61,893 bases of DNA from assembly GCF_000163295.1 (NCBI RefSeq), contig NZ_GG700527.1:1642469-1704361 (forward strand), given 5' to 3'. A program made the position numbers and the translations under genes. How positions within the stretch are numbered: position 1 is the stretch's first letter; every line of letters starts with the position of its first letter. This DNA is from Anaerococcus vaginalis ATCC 51170. Lineage in GTDB: Bacteria; Bacillota; Clostridia; Tissierellales; Peptoniphilaceae. Positions 1-7,939 of this stretch are shown here, piece by piece. The notes under the pieces were generated by a model, which saw only the letters and a list, made by a program, of their open reading frames with translations, was not told the DNA's origin and made no database searches.

Positions 1-2727
1 CTTTTCTTCTTTTTCTTTTTCTTCTACTAAATTTTTATCGGATTCTTCTCCTGATAATTGGAAGTTTACATATATTGTCTTTGGTGTATTTGGATTTTCT
101 TCTTTGAGCAATGTATATTTTACTTGTCTATTTACTGGCAATTTATCGCCTGTGTACTCATAACGATTACCATTTTTTGATACTGCTCTAAGTTTTACTT
201 TTTCAAATTCAAATGATGTTGGTGCATCGATAACTTGATGGTCGGAAATATTTCTTTTATCTACATAATCCATTTCAACTTTATCGACTTTGTACCACTT
301 ATTTCCATCTGCGCTGTATTCTAATCCGATTATATAATCTTTACTATATTTTCCGATTAAAATTCTAAAATCATCATAGGATAGTGATTTTTGGTGGATT
401 ACTTTTGCTTTTATAATTTTTTTGTTAGCATAATTTTTTAAGTCGCTTCCGTTTTCTATTATTTTTCCATTTTCGTCTGTAATGCTAATTCCATTTTCTT
501 TGAAATCTTTCCATTCTACTTCTTTTTGACTTCCATCTTTTTTGATTAAGTTTACTTTCATTTCTGTAAAATCAACTCCATCGCCTTTGTTTACTTCTAT
601 GTTTTTATTTTTTGGAGCTGTTATTGTGATTTCTTTTACATCTGAATTTGTAATGTAATCATTTGATGATTTTTTTGTCGCCTCTCTCGCTGCTGATGAT
701 ATTCCACTAGCACTAACTGTCGCACCTGTAACGCTATCAAATAATTCTTTTGACTTATATTTTTTGGACATATAAGCTTTAACTGTTCTTGAAATCAGCG
801 TTAAATCTGATTCTGAATTATCATTTCTATATCCGTTAAGATTTTTTGCATATTCTGCACCAAAAAGTTCTAATGCTTTTGCTTTTGGGTTACTACTTTT
901 TCTTATTGTTTCAAAATACTCTCTGTATAATCCCATTTTTGCAAGATTTAGTCTTGCTTCTTTTCCTTTGATAAAGGATAAAACTTTTTCTGCTTTTTGT
1001 CTAAATGGTCCCATATCATCGCCGTATTCTGAATTTTCTCCTACTCTTATTTCAGAAATTTCTCCATTTTCGACTTTTATATATGTTCTAATTTTTCTTG
1101 TATTAATATATCCAATGCCCCATCCTGTATATTCGCCGTCTTTTAATGGTTGATCGTTATAATATTTTTTAAGGGCGTCATCTATTTTTTCTTCGCTTGG
1201 TTTTTCTGGTTTCTTATCTTCTTCTGGTTTTTTATCTGGCTTTTTGTCAGGTTTTGATGGACTATTTTCAACTCCAGCTTTTGATACTGCATTATTTATA
1301 GCATCTATTATTCCTTTGCTTGAGAATGTTGCGCCTGATACTGTATCCACGTTTTTGCCAGGCTTACCAAGCATTTTTGAGATTACTCCTTTTGATTTGC
1401 TAAAATAAGGATCGTCTTCTTTGTGTGAAAGGATTTCTACTTTTGTTATTGAACCTTTTGCTATGGTTACTTTAACTTTTATTGGACCATTAAAGCCTTC
1501 TGCTACTCCTTCGTATACACCATCTTTGTATTGTTTGTAAATCTTATTATCTTTACTTGGTTTTTCTGGTTTTTTATTTGGTTTTTTTGCTTGATTTGTA
1601 TTTGATGGTTTTTTATTTTTATTATCAACATTTTTGCTTCCACCTGCTTTTGATAGAGCATTTCTTACTGCATCAAGTATTCCTCTACTTGAATATGTTG
1701 CACCAGAAACTGTATCAACACTTTTGTCAGCTTTTCCTAAAATTTTTGATATAACTGCTCTTGCTCTACCAAAATATGGATTGTCATCGCTGTGTGAAAG
1801 TATTTCTACATTTGTTATTGAGCCTTTCGATATGGTTACTCTAACTCTTATTGGCCCATTAAATCCTTGACCTGAGCCTGTGTAAACTCCATCTTTAAGG
1901 TCTTTATTTCCAATTGCTACTGTCCCTTTAGCATTTGCTCTTTTATTATTGCTTGATGCTTTATTTACAGCTTGTACTTTTGCATTTTCCTTAGAGCCAG
2001 CTTTGTGAAGGGCATCAGCTACTGCCATTTTTATAGCATTTGATGATACTGTAGCTCCTGTTACTGAATCTACATTTACACTTCCACTACTTAAAATTTT
2101 ATTTATTACAGCATAAGCTCTATTAAAATATTCTGGTGTTTCATTTTGTGAAACAACGTCAATTCCACTTATTTTTCCATTTTTTATGATTACTTTTACG
2201 GTTAAATTTCCACCATATCCATTTGCGCTACCAAAATATTCTCCATCTTTTAAACCTTCTACTGGTTTTTTATCTTCTTTTTTAGATTTTTCTTTTATTT
2301 TTTCTTTCGAACCAGCTTTTTGGAGAGCTTTTAAAACAGCATCTTTTATAGCATTTGATGATATGGTTGCTCCTGTAACAGAATCTACATCTACTTTTCC
2401 TGTTCTTAAAATTTCTTTTATTATCGCTGAAGCCTTTTTAAAATATTCCTCAGTTTCATTATGGGATAAAATCTTGATGTCTGTTAATTTTCCATTTTTT
2501 ACAGTTATTCTAACAGTCAACAAACCACCATAACCTTCAGAACTTGCTTCGTATTGACCATCTTTTAAATCTGTTGCAAGACGAGCGCTATCGCTTACTA
2601 TTTTGTCTTTTTTTTCAGCCGCAAGCTTATTTTTTTCTAAGACAAACATAGACGATTTTATCATAGCCATAGACGCTAATCCTACAATAATAAAGGTCAA
2701 TACTTTCTTTAAAAATGTATTTTTCAT
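1..2727 (-). CDS. Secreted multi-FMN-binding-repeat protein (C-terminus cut by window edge)
   Basis: The minus frame stays open from an ATG at 2727 to the window edge (909 codons, no stop), so the C-terminus is missing. Residues 1-30 form a hydrophobic signal or anchor segment. Five FMN-binding-type repeats follow, each starting with (L/Y)KDG(E/Q/V)Y near residues 51, 155, 276, 397 and 526. Each ends with D-S/T-V-T/S-G-A-T (near 119, 220, 340, 461 and 669), which fits the motif where ApbE-type transferases attach FMN to Thr. K/P-rich linkers separate the repeats. After residue 690 come an Ig-like stretch and a K/E-rich tail. By family knowledge such proteins carry electrons at the cell surface; that role here is inference. 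The RBS is AGAGGAAAG. No apbE is visible. The exact substrate is unknown. Confidence 0.85.
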   Translation of the reverse strand, partial: MKNTFLKKVLTFIIVGLASMAMIKSSMFVLEKNKLAAEKKDKIVSDSARLATDLKDGQYEASSEGYGGLLTVRITVKNGKLTDIKILSHNETEEYFKKASAIIKEILRTGKVDVDSVTGATISSNAIKDAVLKALQKAGSKEKIKEKSKKEDKKPVEGLKDGEYFGSANGYGGNLTVKVIIKNGKISGIDVVSQNETPEYFNRAYAVINKILSSGSVNVDSVTGATVSSNAIKMAVADALHKAGSKENAKVQAVNKASSNNKRANAKGTVAIGNKDLKDGVYTGSGQGFNGPIRVRVTISKGSITNVEILSHSDDNPYFGRARAVISKILGKADKSVDTVSGATYSSRGILDAVRNALSKAGGSKNVDNKNKKPSNTNQAKKPNKKPEKPSKDNKIYKQYKDGVYEGVAEGFNGPIKVKVTIAKGSITKVEILSHKEDDPYFSKSKGVISKMLGKPGKNVDTVSGATFSSKGIIDAINNAVSKAGVENSPSKPDKKPDKKPEEDKKPEKPSEEKIDDALKKYYNDQPLKDGEYTGWGIGYINTRKIRTYIKVENGEISEIRVGENSEYGDDMGPFRQKAEKVLSFIKGKEARLNLAKMGLYREYFETIRKSSNPKAKALELFGAEYAKNLNGYRNDNSESDLTLISRTVKAYMSKKYKSKELFDSVTGATVSASGISSAAREATKKSSNDYITNSDVKEITITAPKNKNIEVNKGDGVDFTEMKVNLIKKDGSQKEVEWKDFKENGISITDENGKIIENGSDLKNYANKKIIKAKVIHQKSLSYDDFRILIGKYSKDYIIGLEYSADGNKWYKVDKVEMDYVDKRNISDHQVIDAPTSFEFEKVKLRAVSKNGNRYEYTGDKLPVNRQVKYTLLKEENPNTPKTIYVNFQLSGEESDKNLVEEKEKEEK

Positions 2728-2748
2728 CTTTCCTCTTTACAAAATATA

Positions 2749-2773
2749 TTTAGGTTATTAAAGGTAACCTAAA
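2749..2773 (-). promoter_or_regulatory. Inverted repeat just upstream of the FMN-repeat gene
   Basis: TTTAGGTTA and TAACCTAAA form perfect 9-bp arms around a 7-base centre, ending 22 bases before the start codon. The half-sites resemble DtxR/IdeR/MntR half-sites (TTAGGTTA), but the spacing is wider than the usual 19-bp operator. In RNA it would be a hairpin next to the RBS. It could therefore be a metal-regulator operator or a translational control stem; the sequence does not decide. Confidence 0.45.
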
Positions 2774-3248
2774 CCTTTTTGATTTTCATTTACATAAAAA
2801 TCTTTAAAAATTATTGAGTTGTGGAGTATAAACTCCAAATTGCAAATAAATTAAATAATCTATTTTGCAAGGATGAATTTTTAGATATTTTTTAAAATTT
2901 TTAAATCAATTTTATTTTCTATCTAAAATATTCGGTTTATAAGTCTTGATATTGGTAAAAATAACTTTGCTTTTCTCATTTTTATAGTATTTTTTAAAAT
3001 AACTAATTTTTATTTGATATTCTTAGTAAAGTTTTTCATAATATTTTTATCTAATCAAATAATTTGCCGAATAAATACAAATCTAAATCCTTATAAATTT
3101 TTATAATTAAAACCTTTATATGATTACTTTATTCGCTTTATAATCTAGCTATATTTTTTCAATATCAATTTTTATTTTTTCACTTTTCCCCCTTTCTAAA
3201 AATTTATAAATTCTTACAAGTTTTTTTATTTAAAAACCCGTTAGTTCT

Positions 3249-3302
3249 AATAGTGATAATCACTATCTGTTCCATTATACAAAATTGTAGAAAAAAACAC
3301 AA
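3249..3302 (-). promoter_or_regulatory. Fur-box promoter for the FMN-repeat protein
   Basis: On the minus strand a -35 TTGTGT (3297-3302) and a -10 TATAAT (3274-3279) are 17 bp apart. Just downstream, 3249-3267 matches the classical 19-bp Fur consensus GATAATGATAATCATTATC at 16 of 19 positions and contains a perfect 8-1-8 inverted repeat (3250-3266). A repressor bound there would block initiation, so iron control of the flavoprotein gene is likely. The start site would lie near 3267, giving a leader of about 540 nt. Confidence 0.7.
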
Positions 3303-3571
3303 TATTTCAATTTATTTTTTTGTTAAATATAAAAATTTTTAAAAAAACTAAAAAACCAACAAAATCCAAGTCTTTAAAATATTTTTACTATAAATTAAAT
3401 AAGGCTAAGTATAATATATTAAATTCATGTAAAAAAATTTCAAAGATTTCAAATCAAACACCACTTCCTTTAAATTAATTGAAACTTTGGATTATTTTTA
3501 AATATCTTCTATTTTTACAAAAAATTTTTATAAGGCAAAAGTCTAATTTTCTTAGATTTTTTGCAAATAAA

Positions 3572-3611
3572 AAACTGCTGTAAAATAGAAATATCTATTC
3601 TACAACAGTTT
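3572..3611 (-). terminator. nrdB terminator
   Basis: AAACTGTTGTAGAATAGA pairs with TCTATTTTACAGCAGTTT on the minus strand and is followed by a T-rich tail. It starts about 12 bases after the nrdB stop. Confidence 0.8.
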
Positions 3612-3623
3612 ATAAAATTTATT

Positions 3624-4682
3624 TTATAAATCATCCTCAATAACTGAAGATTTAGAATAAGCAGAAACTTTTCCTTCAAAGAAATCTGTTTTTACTTGGT
3701 TTGGATCTGAATATTCGCTTACCCATTTCATTGATTGAGGTTCGTCTTCATACCCTTCATAAATTGTTCCAAGTCCAAGTCCTTTTGCTCTTAGATTTCC
3801 CAAATATTTTATATAATCTTCAATCATTTGTGAATTTAATCCTTGGATTTCATCTCCAATTGCATATTTTCCCCAGGCAATTTCTTGTTCTACTCCTTCT
3901 TTTAATAGTGATAAGTAGAATTCTTTTAATTCGTCAGTAAATAAGTCTGGTCTTTCTTCTTTCAAATCATTTATCATTGACCTAAATAGCCACAAGTGGG
4001 TGTTTTCATCCCTATTTATATATCTAATTTCTTGAACAGTTCCTGGCATTTTGCCATTTCTTCCAAGATTGTAGAAAAATGAAAAGCCTGAATAGAAATA
4101 AATTCCTTCTAGTATATAATTTGCAATCAAAACTCTCATCAAATTAAATTCGCTATCATCTTTGATAAATTCATTGTATTGGTCGCCGATAAATTTATTT
4201 CTTTTTAAAAGATGGTCATCTTCCTTCCACAAATACAAAATTCTTGTTCTCTCATCAGGAGAGCAAATTGTATCAAGTATATAGGAATAAGATTGGGAGT
4301 GGATTGCCTCTTGGTAGGTTTGAATAGCAAGGCAAAGATTTATCTCATTTGCTGTTATATAGGTTTGAAGATTTGGTAAATTTGCAGTTTGGATTGAATC
4401 AAGATAGGTCAAAAATGACAAAATCCTATCATAAGCTTTTTTTTCAGCCTTAGATAAATTTCTATAATCTTTTATATCTTGGTTTAAATTAATTTCTTCA
4501 GGAATCCAAAAATTGTTCATAGCTTGGCGATACCAATCACTTGTCCATGTATATTTTACATTGTTAAAATCATTAAGATTGGTTGTATTTCCATTTATTA
4601 TTCTTCTTTTAGAAAGGTCAATATCACCTTCTTCATTAAAAATTCCTCTTTTAGAAACTTCTTCCTTATATTTTTTTTCCAT
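3624..4682 (-). CDS. nrdB: Ribonucleoside-diphosphate reductase, beta subunit
   Basis: A 352-residue class I RNR small subunit, which houses the metal/radical cofactor that starts NDP reduction in the NrdA partner. All six metal ligands expected for the family are visible: D95, E125, H128, E192, E226 and H229. The radical tyrosine candidate is Y132 in EAIHSQSY. The start has a strong AGGAGG 10 bases upstream. It lies downstream of nrdA on the same strand, but 552 bp of hairpin-rich DNA separates the two, which is unusual for this pair. No nrdI or nrdH is adjacent, so I use nrdB rather than nrdF. Confidence 0.93.
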   Translation of the reverse strand: MEKKYKEEVSKRGIFNEEGDIDLSKRRIINGNTTNLNDFNNVKYTWTSDWYRQAMNNFWIPEEINLNQDIKDYRNLSKAEKKAYDRILSFLTYLDSIQTANLPNLQTYITANEINLCLAIQTYQEAIHSQSYSYILDTICSPDERTRILYLWKEDDHLLKRNKFIGDQYNEFIKDDSEFNLMRVLIANYILEGIYFYSGFSFFYNLGRNGKMPGTVQEIRYINRDENTHLWLFRSMINDLKEERPDLFTDELKEFYLSLLKEGVEQEIAWGKYAIGDEIQGLNSQMIEDYIKYLGNLRAKGLGLGTIYEGYEDEPQSMKWVSEYSDPNQVKTDFFEGKVSAYSKSSVIEDDL

Positions 4683-4857
4683 GTTTTTGCCTCCTATCTT
4701 ATGGGAAATAATTATTTATAAACTAATATTTTTAATTTTATACCCCATTTTCGAAATCGAACTTATATTTTTACTTTTAAATAATTATAAAATATTTAAA
4801 AACTATTAAAATTTTTTTCTTTGCTAAATATTTTATTTAAATTAATACAATACTTCG

Positions 4858-5215
4858 TTAAGTTAGGGCGGAGGAAATGGGGGAGTTTCGAATTCTCCCC
4901 CTTTTTTCCACGCTAACTTAATTTTAAAATTTAACAAAATCTTAAATTAAAATTTAATTTTAAAATAAAACTACGAATAAACGCCGCGGTATAATTATTG
5001 AAATTGTACCACTGGAACAATTTCAATAATTATATCCCCTAAAACCCCACTTTCCCCCCTGCAACCGACCGCTGCGCGGGCTAAATTTGTAAGAAGCTTC
5101 GCTTCTTTCGGTATTTGCCTGTGGGAGATAAATCCTAAAGCAAAGAATATGATACGGAAAAATTTAATTTGATTTCAAATTGAAAAAACTCCCCAAATCC
5201 GAAGTGATTAATTTA
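4858..5215. repeat. Hairpin-rich element between nrdA and nrdB
   Basis: This stretch differs from the surrounding AT-rich spacers. It contains a long hairpin with 9-bp outer arms (4858-4866/4913-4921) and an inner GGGGGAG/CTCCCCC stem (4879-4885/4895-4901). A perfect 18-bp inverted repeat follows (4990-5007/5017-5034, 9-base loop). Then come a GC-rich patch (about 5040-5125) with an AGAAGC/GCTTCT stem-loop, and a 7-bp palindrome at 5166-5181. No ORF is supported. A non-autonomous mobile repeat or a structured regulatory RNA fits; similar copies elsewhere in the genome would decide. Confidence 0.5.
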
Positions 5216-5234
5216 TATTAGTTTTTTAATAAAT

Positions 5235-7769
5235 TTATGACGCACATGAATCACAATCTTCTACTTCAAGTGATTTTCCTCTTACATAATATAGGGATTT
5301 TACTCCTGCTTCCCATGCTGTTAGGTAGATGTTTAAAATTTGTCTCATTGTGTATTCTGTTGTTATATAAACATTTACTGATTGGGCTTGGTCAATGTGT
5401 CTTTGTCTTACTCCACAAGCTCTCATTGAAATATTTTGGTCAATATTATAGGCATTTTCGTATAGCCAGAAGGTTTTTGTATTTAGTCCTGGAGCAACTC
5501 TTGGTACTATTGCTCCCTTTTTTTCTTCTAGGAAATATTTGTTCATTATTGGGTCAACTCCTGCTGATGTTCCTGAAATTATTGAGGTTGATCCTGTTGG
5601 AGCTACTGCCAATAAATATCCATTTCTAAGTCCATTTTCGTGAACGTCTTTCTTTAAATTTTCCCATCTTTCGCTTTCATATCCTCTTTGTTTGAAATAA
5701 TCTCCATTATCCCAATCACTTCCATCAAAACAAGAATATGATCCCTTTTCTTTTGCAATTTCATTTGATGCTTTGATTGCAAAATAGTTTATATCTTCAT
5801 AGACCTTGTCTACAAAATCAAGATGGGCATCTTCTTCTGACCATTTTATATCATTTTTTACCAACATGTGATGGTAACCGCTTGTTCCAAGTCCTATTGC
5901 CCTGTATTTTTTGTTGGTTACTTTAGCATAAGGAGTTGGATAATAATTTAAATCTATTACATTATCCAAAGCTCTTACTATTGTAGAAACAACTTCTTCT
6001 AATTCTTCTTTGTCATTTACATCAATATTTCCAAGAGTTAGGCTTGCTAGATTACATTCTACAAAATCTCCAGGTTTGGTTGTATTTACAATTACTGTTT
6101 CTCCATCAACAGTTTTAATCTCTTCGCTGACTGTCTCTGATGGGCTCATATTTTGGGCAATTTCTGTACAAAGATTTGAGGAATAGATAATTCCCTTGTG
6201 TTTGTTTGGATTTGCCCTGTTTACTGCATCTCTATTAAAAACAAAAGGTGTTCCTGTTTCTGTCCATGATTTTATCAAAAGCCTAATCAAATCTTTTATG
6301 GCAATTACTCTTTTTGAAATTTCCTTGTCATTTACAAGCTTATAATAAAATTCTTCAAATTCTTCCCCGTAGGTATCTTCGATTGATTTGCCATATTTTA
6401 CAAAAACTTCGTGAGGATCAAACATATACCAATCTCCACCAATATTATCCCTACATTCTTTCCAGAAAAGATCTGGCACACAAACTGCTGGGAAAATATC
6501 GTGGGCCTTCATCCTATCATCGCCATTATTTGTTCTTAGGGATAAAAATTCTGGTATATCCTTATGCCAAATATCCAAATAACAAGCAACTGCACCTTGT
6601 CTTACTCCAAGTTGGTCAACGGCAACTGCAGTGTCATTTGCAAGTTTTATCCATCTTATAACTCCACCTGCCACATTTCTAATTCCTCTAATATCAGAAC
6701 CTTGGGCCCTAACTTTTCCAAAATAAAGTCCCATTCCACCACCGTGTTTTGAAACTTGGGCAAAGTTTGTGATTGAACGGTAGATTCCTTTTAAGGTATC
6801 TGGAACTGTGTCTATAAAACATGAAGAAAGTTGGTTAAAGGGCTTTCTTGCATTGGTCATTGTTGGAGTTGCCATAGTTGCCTTTAATTGTGATAAAATA
6901 TCATATAATTTTTTGGCAAAAGAAACTTGATCTTTTTCGCCAATGGCAAGGTGCATAGAAATTCCCATAAACATTTCTTGGACACTTTCAATATATTCTC
7001 CCTCAAAGGTTTTAATTAAATATCTTTTTGCAACTAAATCAAGGCCTGAATAAGTAAATAATTTATTCCTATCTTCTTTTAAATATGCTCCCAATTCTTC
7101 CAAATCCTTATTGGTATAAGATTCTAAAATATATGATCCATAAAGACCAGCTGAAGTTAGGTATTGAACTTTTGACCTAAAATCAACAATTCCATATTTT
7201 TCTTCGCTAAGGCTAATTTTTAAATTAATCAAATGAATCATAAACCTTGCAGCAATAAATTCCCAATCAGGAGCTTCCTTGCTTGTAAGCTCACTTGCAG
7301 CCTTGATAAGGGCGTTTAGCAAGGCTTCCTTGGTCATATTTTTTTTGGTAAAGGATTCAAATTTTAAATACAAAGACTCGATTGGATATCTTTGATTGTC
7401 ATACTCATCATTAATATCTTTGATTATAGAAAGAGTATATTCATCATCAATAAAAGCTTCAAAATCGGTTAGAACTTTCCTGTCCATATTGTGTTTTGCC
7501 CTATAAAGAATATAGGATTTAACTTCCTTATAGTAATTATTTTCAATAAGTTCAAGCTCAACCAAATCTTGAATTTCTTCAACAGTAACTACATGGTCTT
7601 TTGGGTATCTTTCCTTGATTGTTTTTTCTATATTAAGAGAAATTCTATCCAAATTTTCATCGCTAATAACAGAATCAACAGACCTAAAAGATTTAAAGAT
7701 TGCACGATTAATCTTTTCCCTTTCAAAGTCAACAACTTGACCATCTCTTTTTTTAACTTCCATATCCAC
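5235..7769 (-). CDS. nrdA: Ribonucleoside-diphosphate reductase, alpha subunit
   Basis: An 844-residue class I RNR large subunit that reduces NDPs to dNDPs. Residues 1-90 are an ATP-cone allosteric domain. The catalytic barrel shows the expected cysteines in SSCFIDT, SNLCTEI and ECNLASL, and the C-terminus carries the redox shuttle pair CDSC (839-842) followed by Ala-Ser. The ATP cone points to an NrdA-like (class Ia) protein rather than NrdE. An NrdR box lies about 30 bp upstream of the start codon. It would be co-transcribed with nrdB only if transcription crosses the hairpin-rich 4858-5215 element. Confidence 0.95.
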   Translation of the reverse strand: MDMEVKKRDGQVVDFEREKINRAIFKSFRSVDSVISDENLDRISLNIEKTIKERYPKDHVVTVEEIQDLVELELIENNYYKEVKSYILYRAKHNMDRKVLTDFEAFIDDEYTLSIIKDINDEYDNQRYPIESLYLKFESFTKKNMTKEALLNALIKAASELTSKEAPDWEFIAARFMIHLINLKISLSEEKYGIVDFRSKVQYLTSAGLYGSYILESYTNKDLEELGAYLKEDRNKLFTYSGLDLVAKRYLIKTFEGEYIESVQEMFMGISMHLAIGEKDQVSFAKKLYDILSQLKATMATPTMTNARKPFNQLSSCFIDTVPDTLKGIYRSITNFAQVSKHGGGMGLYFGKVRAQGSDIRGIRNVAGGVIRWIKLANDTAVAVDQLGVRQGAVACYLDIWHKDIPEFLSLRTNNGDDRMKAHDIFPAVCVPDLFWKECRDNIGGDWYMFDPHEVFVKYGKSIEDTYGEEFEEFYYKLVNDKEISKRVIAIKDLIRLLIKSWTETGTPFVFNRDAVNRANPNKHKGIIYSSNLCTEIAQNMSPSETVSEEIKTVDGETVIVNTTKPGDFVECNLASLTLGNIDVNDKEELEEVVSTIVRALDNVIDLNYYPTPYAKVTNKKYRAIGLGTSGYHHMLVKNDIKWSEEDAHLDFVDKVYEDINYFAIKASNEIAKEKGSYSCFDGSDWDNGDYFKQRGYESERWENLKKDVHENGLRNGYLLAVAPTGSTSIISGTSAGVDPIMNKYFLEEKKGAIVPRVAPGLNTKTFWLYENAYNIDQNISMRACGVRQRHIDQAQSVNVYITTEYTMRQILNIYLTAWEAGVKSLYYVRGKSLEVEDCDSCAS

Positions 7770-7798
7770 CCCTAAATATTGTTATTTTTATATTTAAT

Positions 7799-7814
7799 CC
7801 ACTATATATAGTGG
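7799..7814 (-). promoter_or_regulatory. NrdR box upstream of nrdA
   Basis: CCACTATATATAGTGG is a perfect 16-bp palindrome matching the core of the NrdR consensus (acaCWATATaTWGtgt). NrdR represses RNR genes when (d)ATP is plentiful. These boxes usually come in pairs about 31 bp apart; the candidate second site near 7837-7850 is weak. No such box was seen upstream of nrdB. Confidence 0.8.
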
Positions 7815-7897
7815 TAATTCCGAAATTTCTACCTAACAATCATATCACAAGATAGGAATTTTAAAAAGTATAAATCACTTATAATTTTTTAAAAAAC

Positions 7898-7934
7898 AAT
7901 CCCTATAGATTTAATATAAAATCTTATAGGGATT
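7898..7934 (-). terminator. Terminator of the ABC exporter gene
   Basis: AATCCCTATA (7898-7907) pairs with TATAGGGATT (7925-7934). The minus-strand reading is followed by GTTTTTT. It begins 5 bases after the exporter stop codon. Confidence 0.8.
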
Positions 7935-7939
7935 ATTTT

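Larger units (their letters stand above)
2728..3623. other. Long AT-rich intergenic region
   Basis: No convincing gene is present. The region holds the Fur-box promoter, the 25-bp inverted repeat, a small hairpin TGGAGT/ACTCCA (2822-2837), a bulged inverted repeat (3439-3454 with 3477-3491) and the nrdB terminator. The stretch 2780-3240 would be the leader of the FMN-repeat mRNA. Confidence 0.6.

Noticed and set aside
2923-2979. Short minus-strand frame of 18 codons in the leader of the FMN-repeat gene
   Set aside because: No ribosome binding site and too short; its surroundings are random-looking AT-rich DNA.
3160-3215. AGAAAGGGGG resembling an RBS on the minus strand
   Set aside because: The GTG after it reaches a stop within three codons and the alternative TTG within eight.
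3410-3560. Possible plus-strand RNA with a bulged stem and a weak AT-only terminator
   Set aside because: The -10 has no good -35 at proper spacing and the terminator stem is five A-T pairs, too weak to call.
4858-4921. Hairpin as an intrinsic terminator
   Set aside because: No T run follows the stem on either strand, so I list it as part of a repeat or structured element instead.
5237-5629. Plus-strand frame opposite the nrdA 3' end
   Set aside because: Leucine-rich shadow of the conserved nrdA coding sequence with no RBS.
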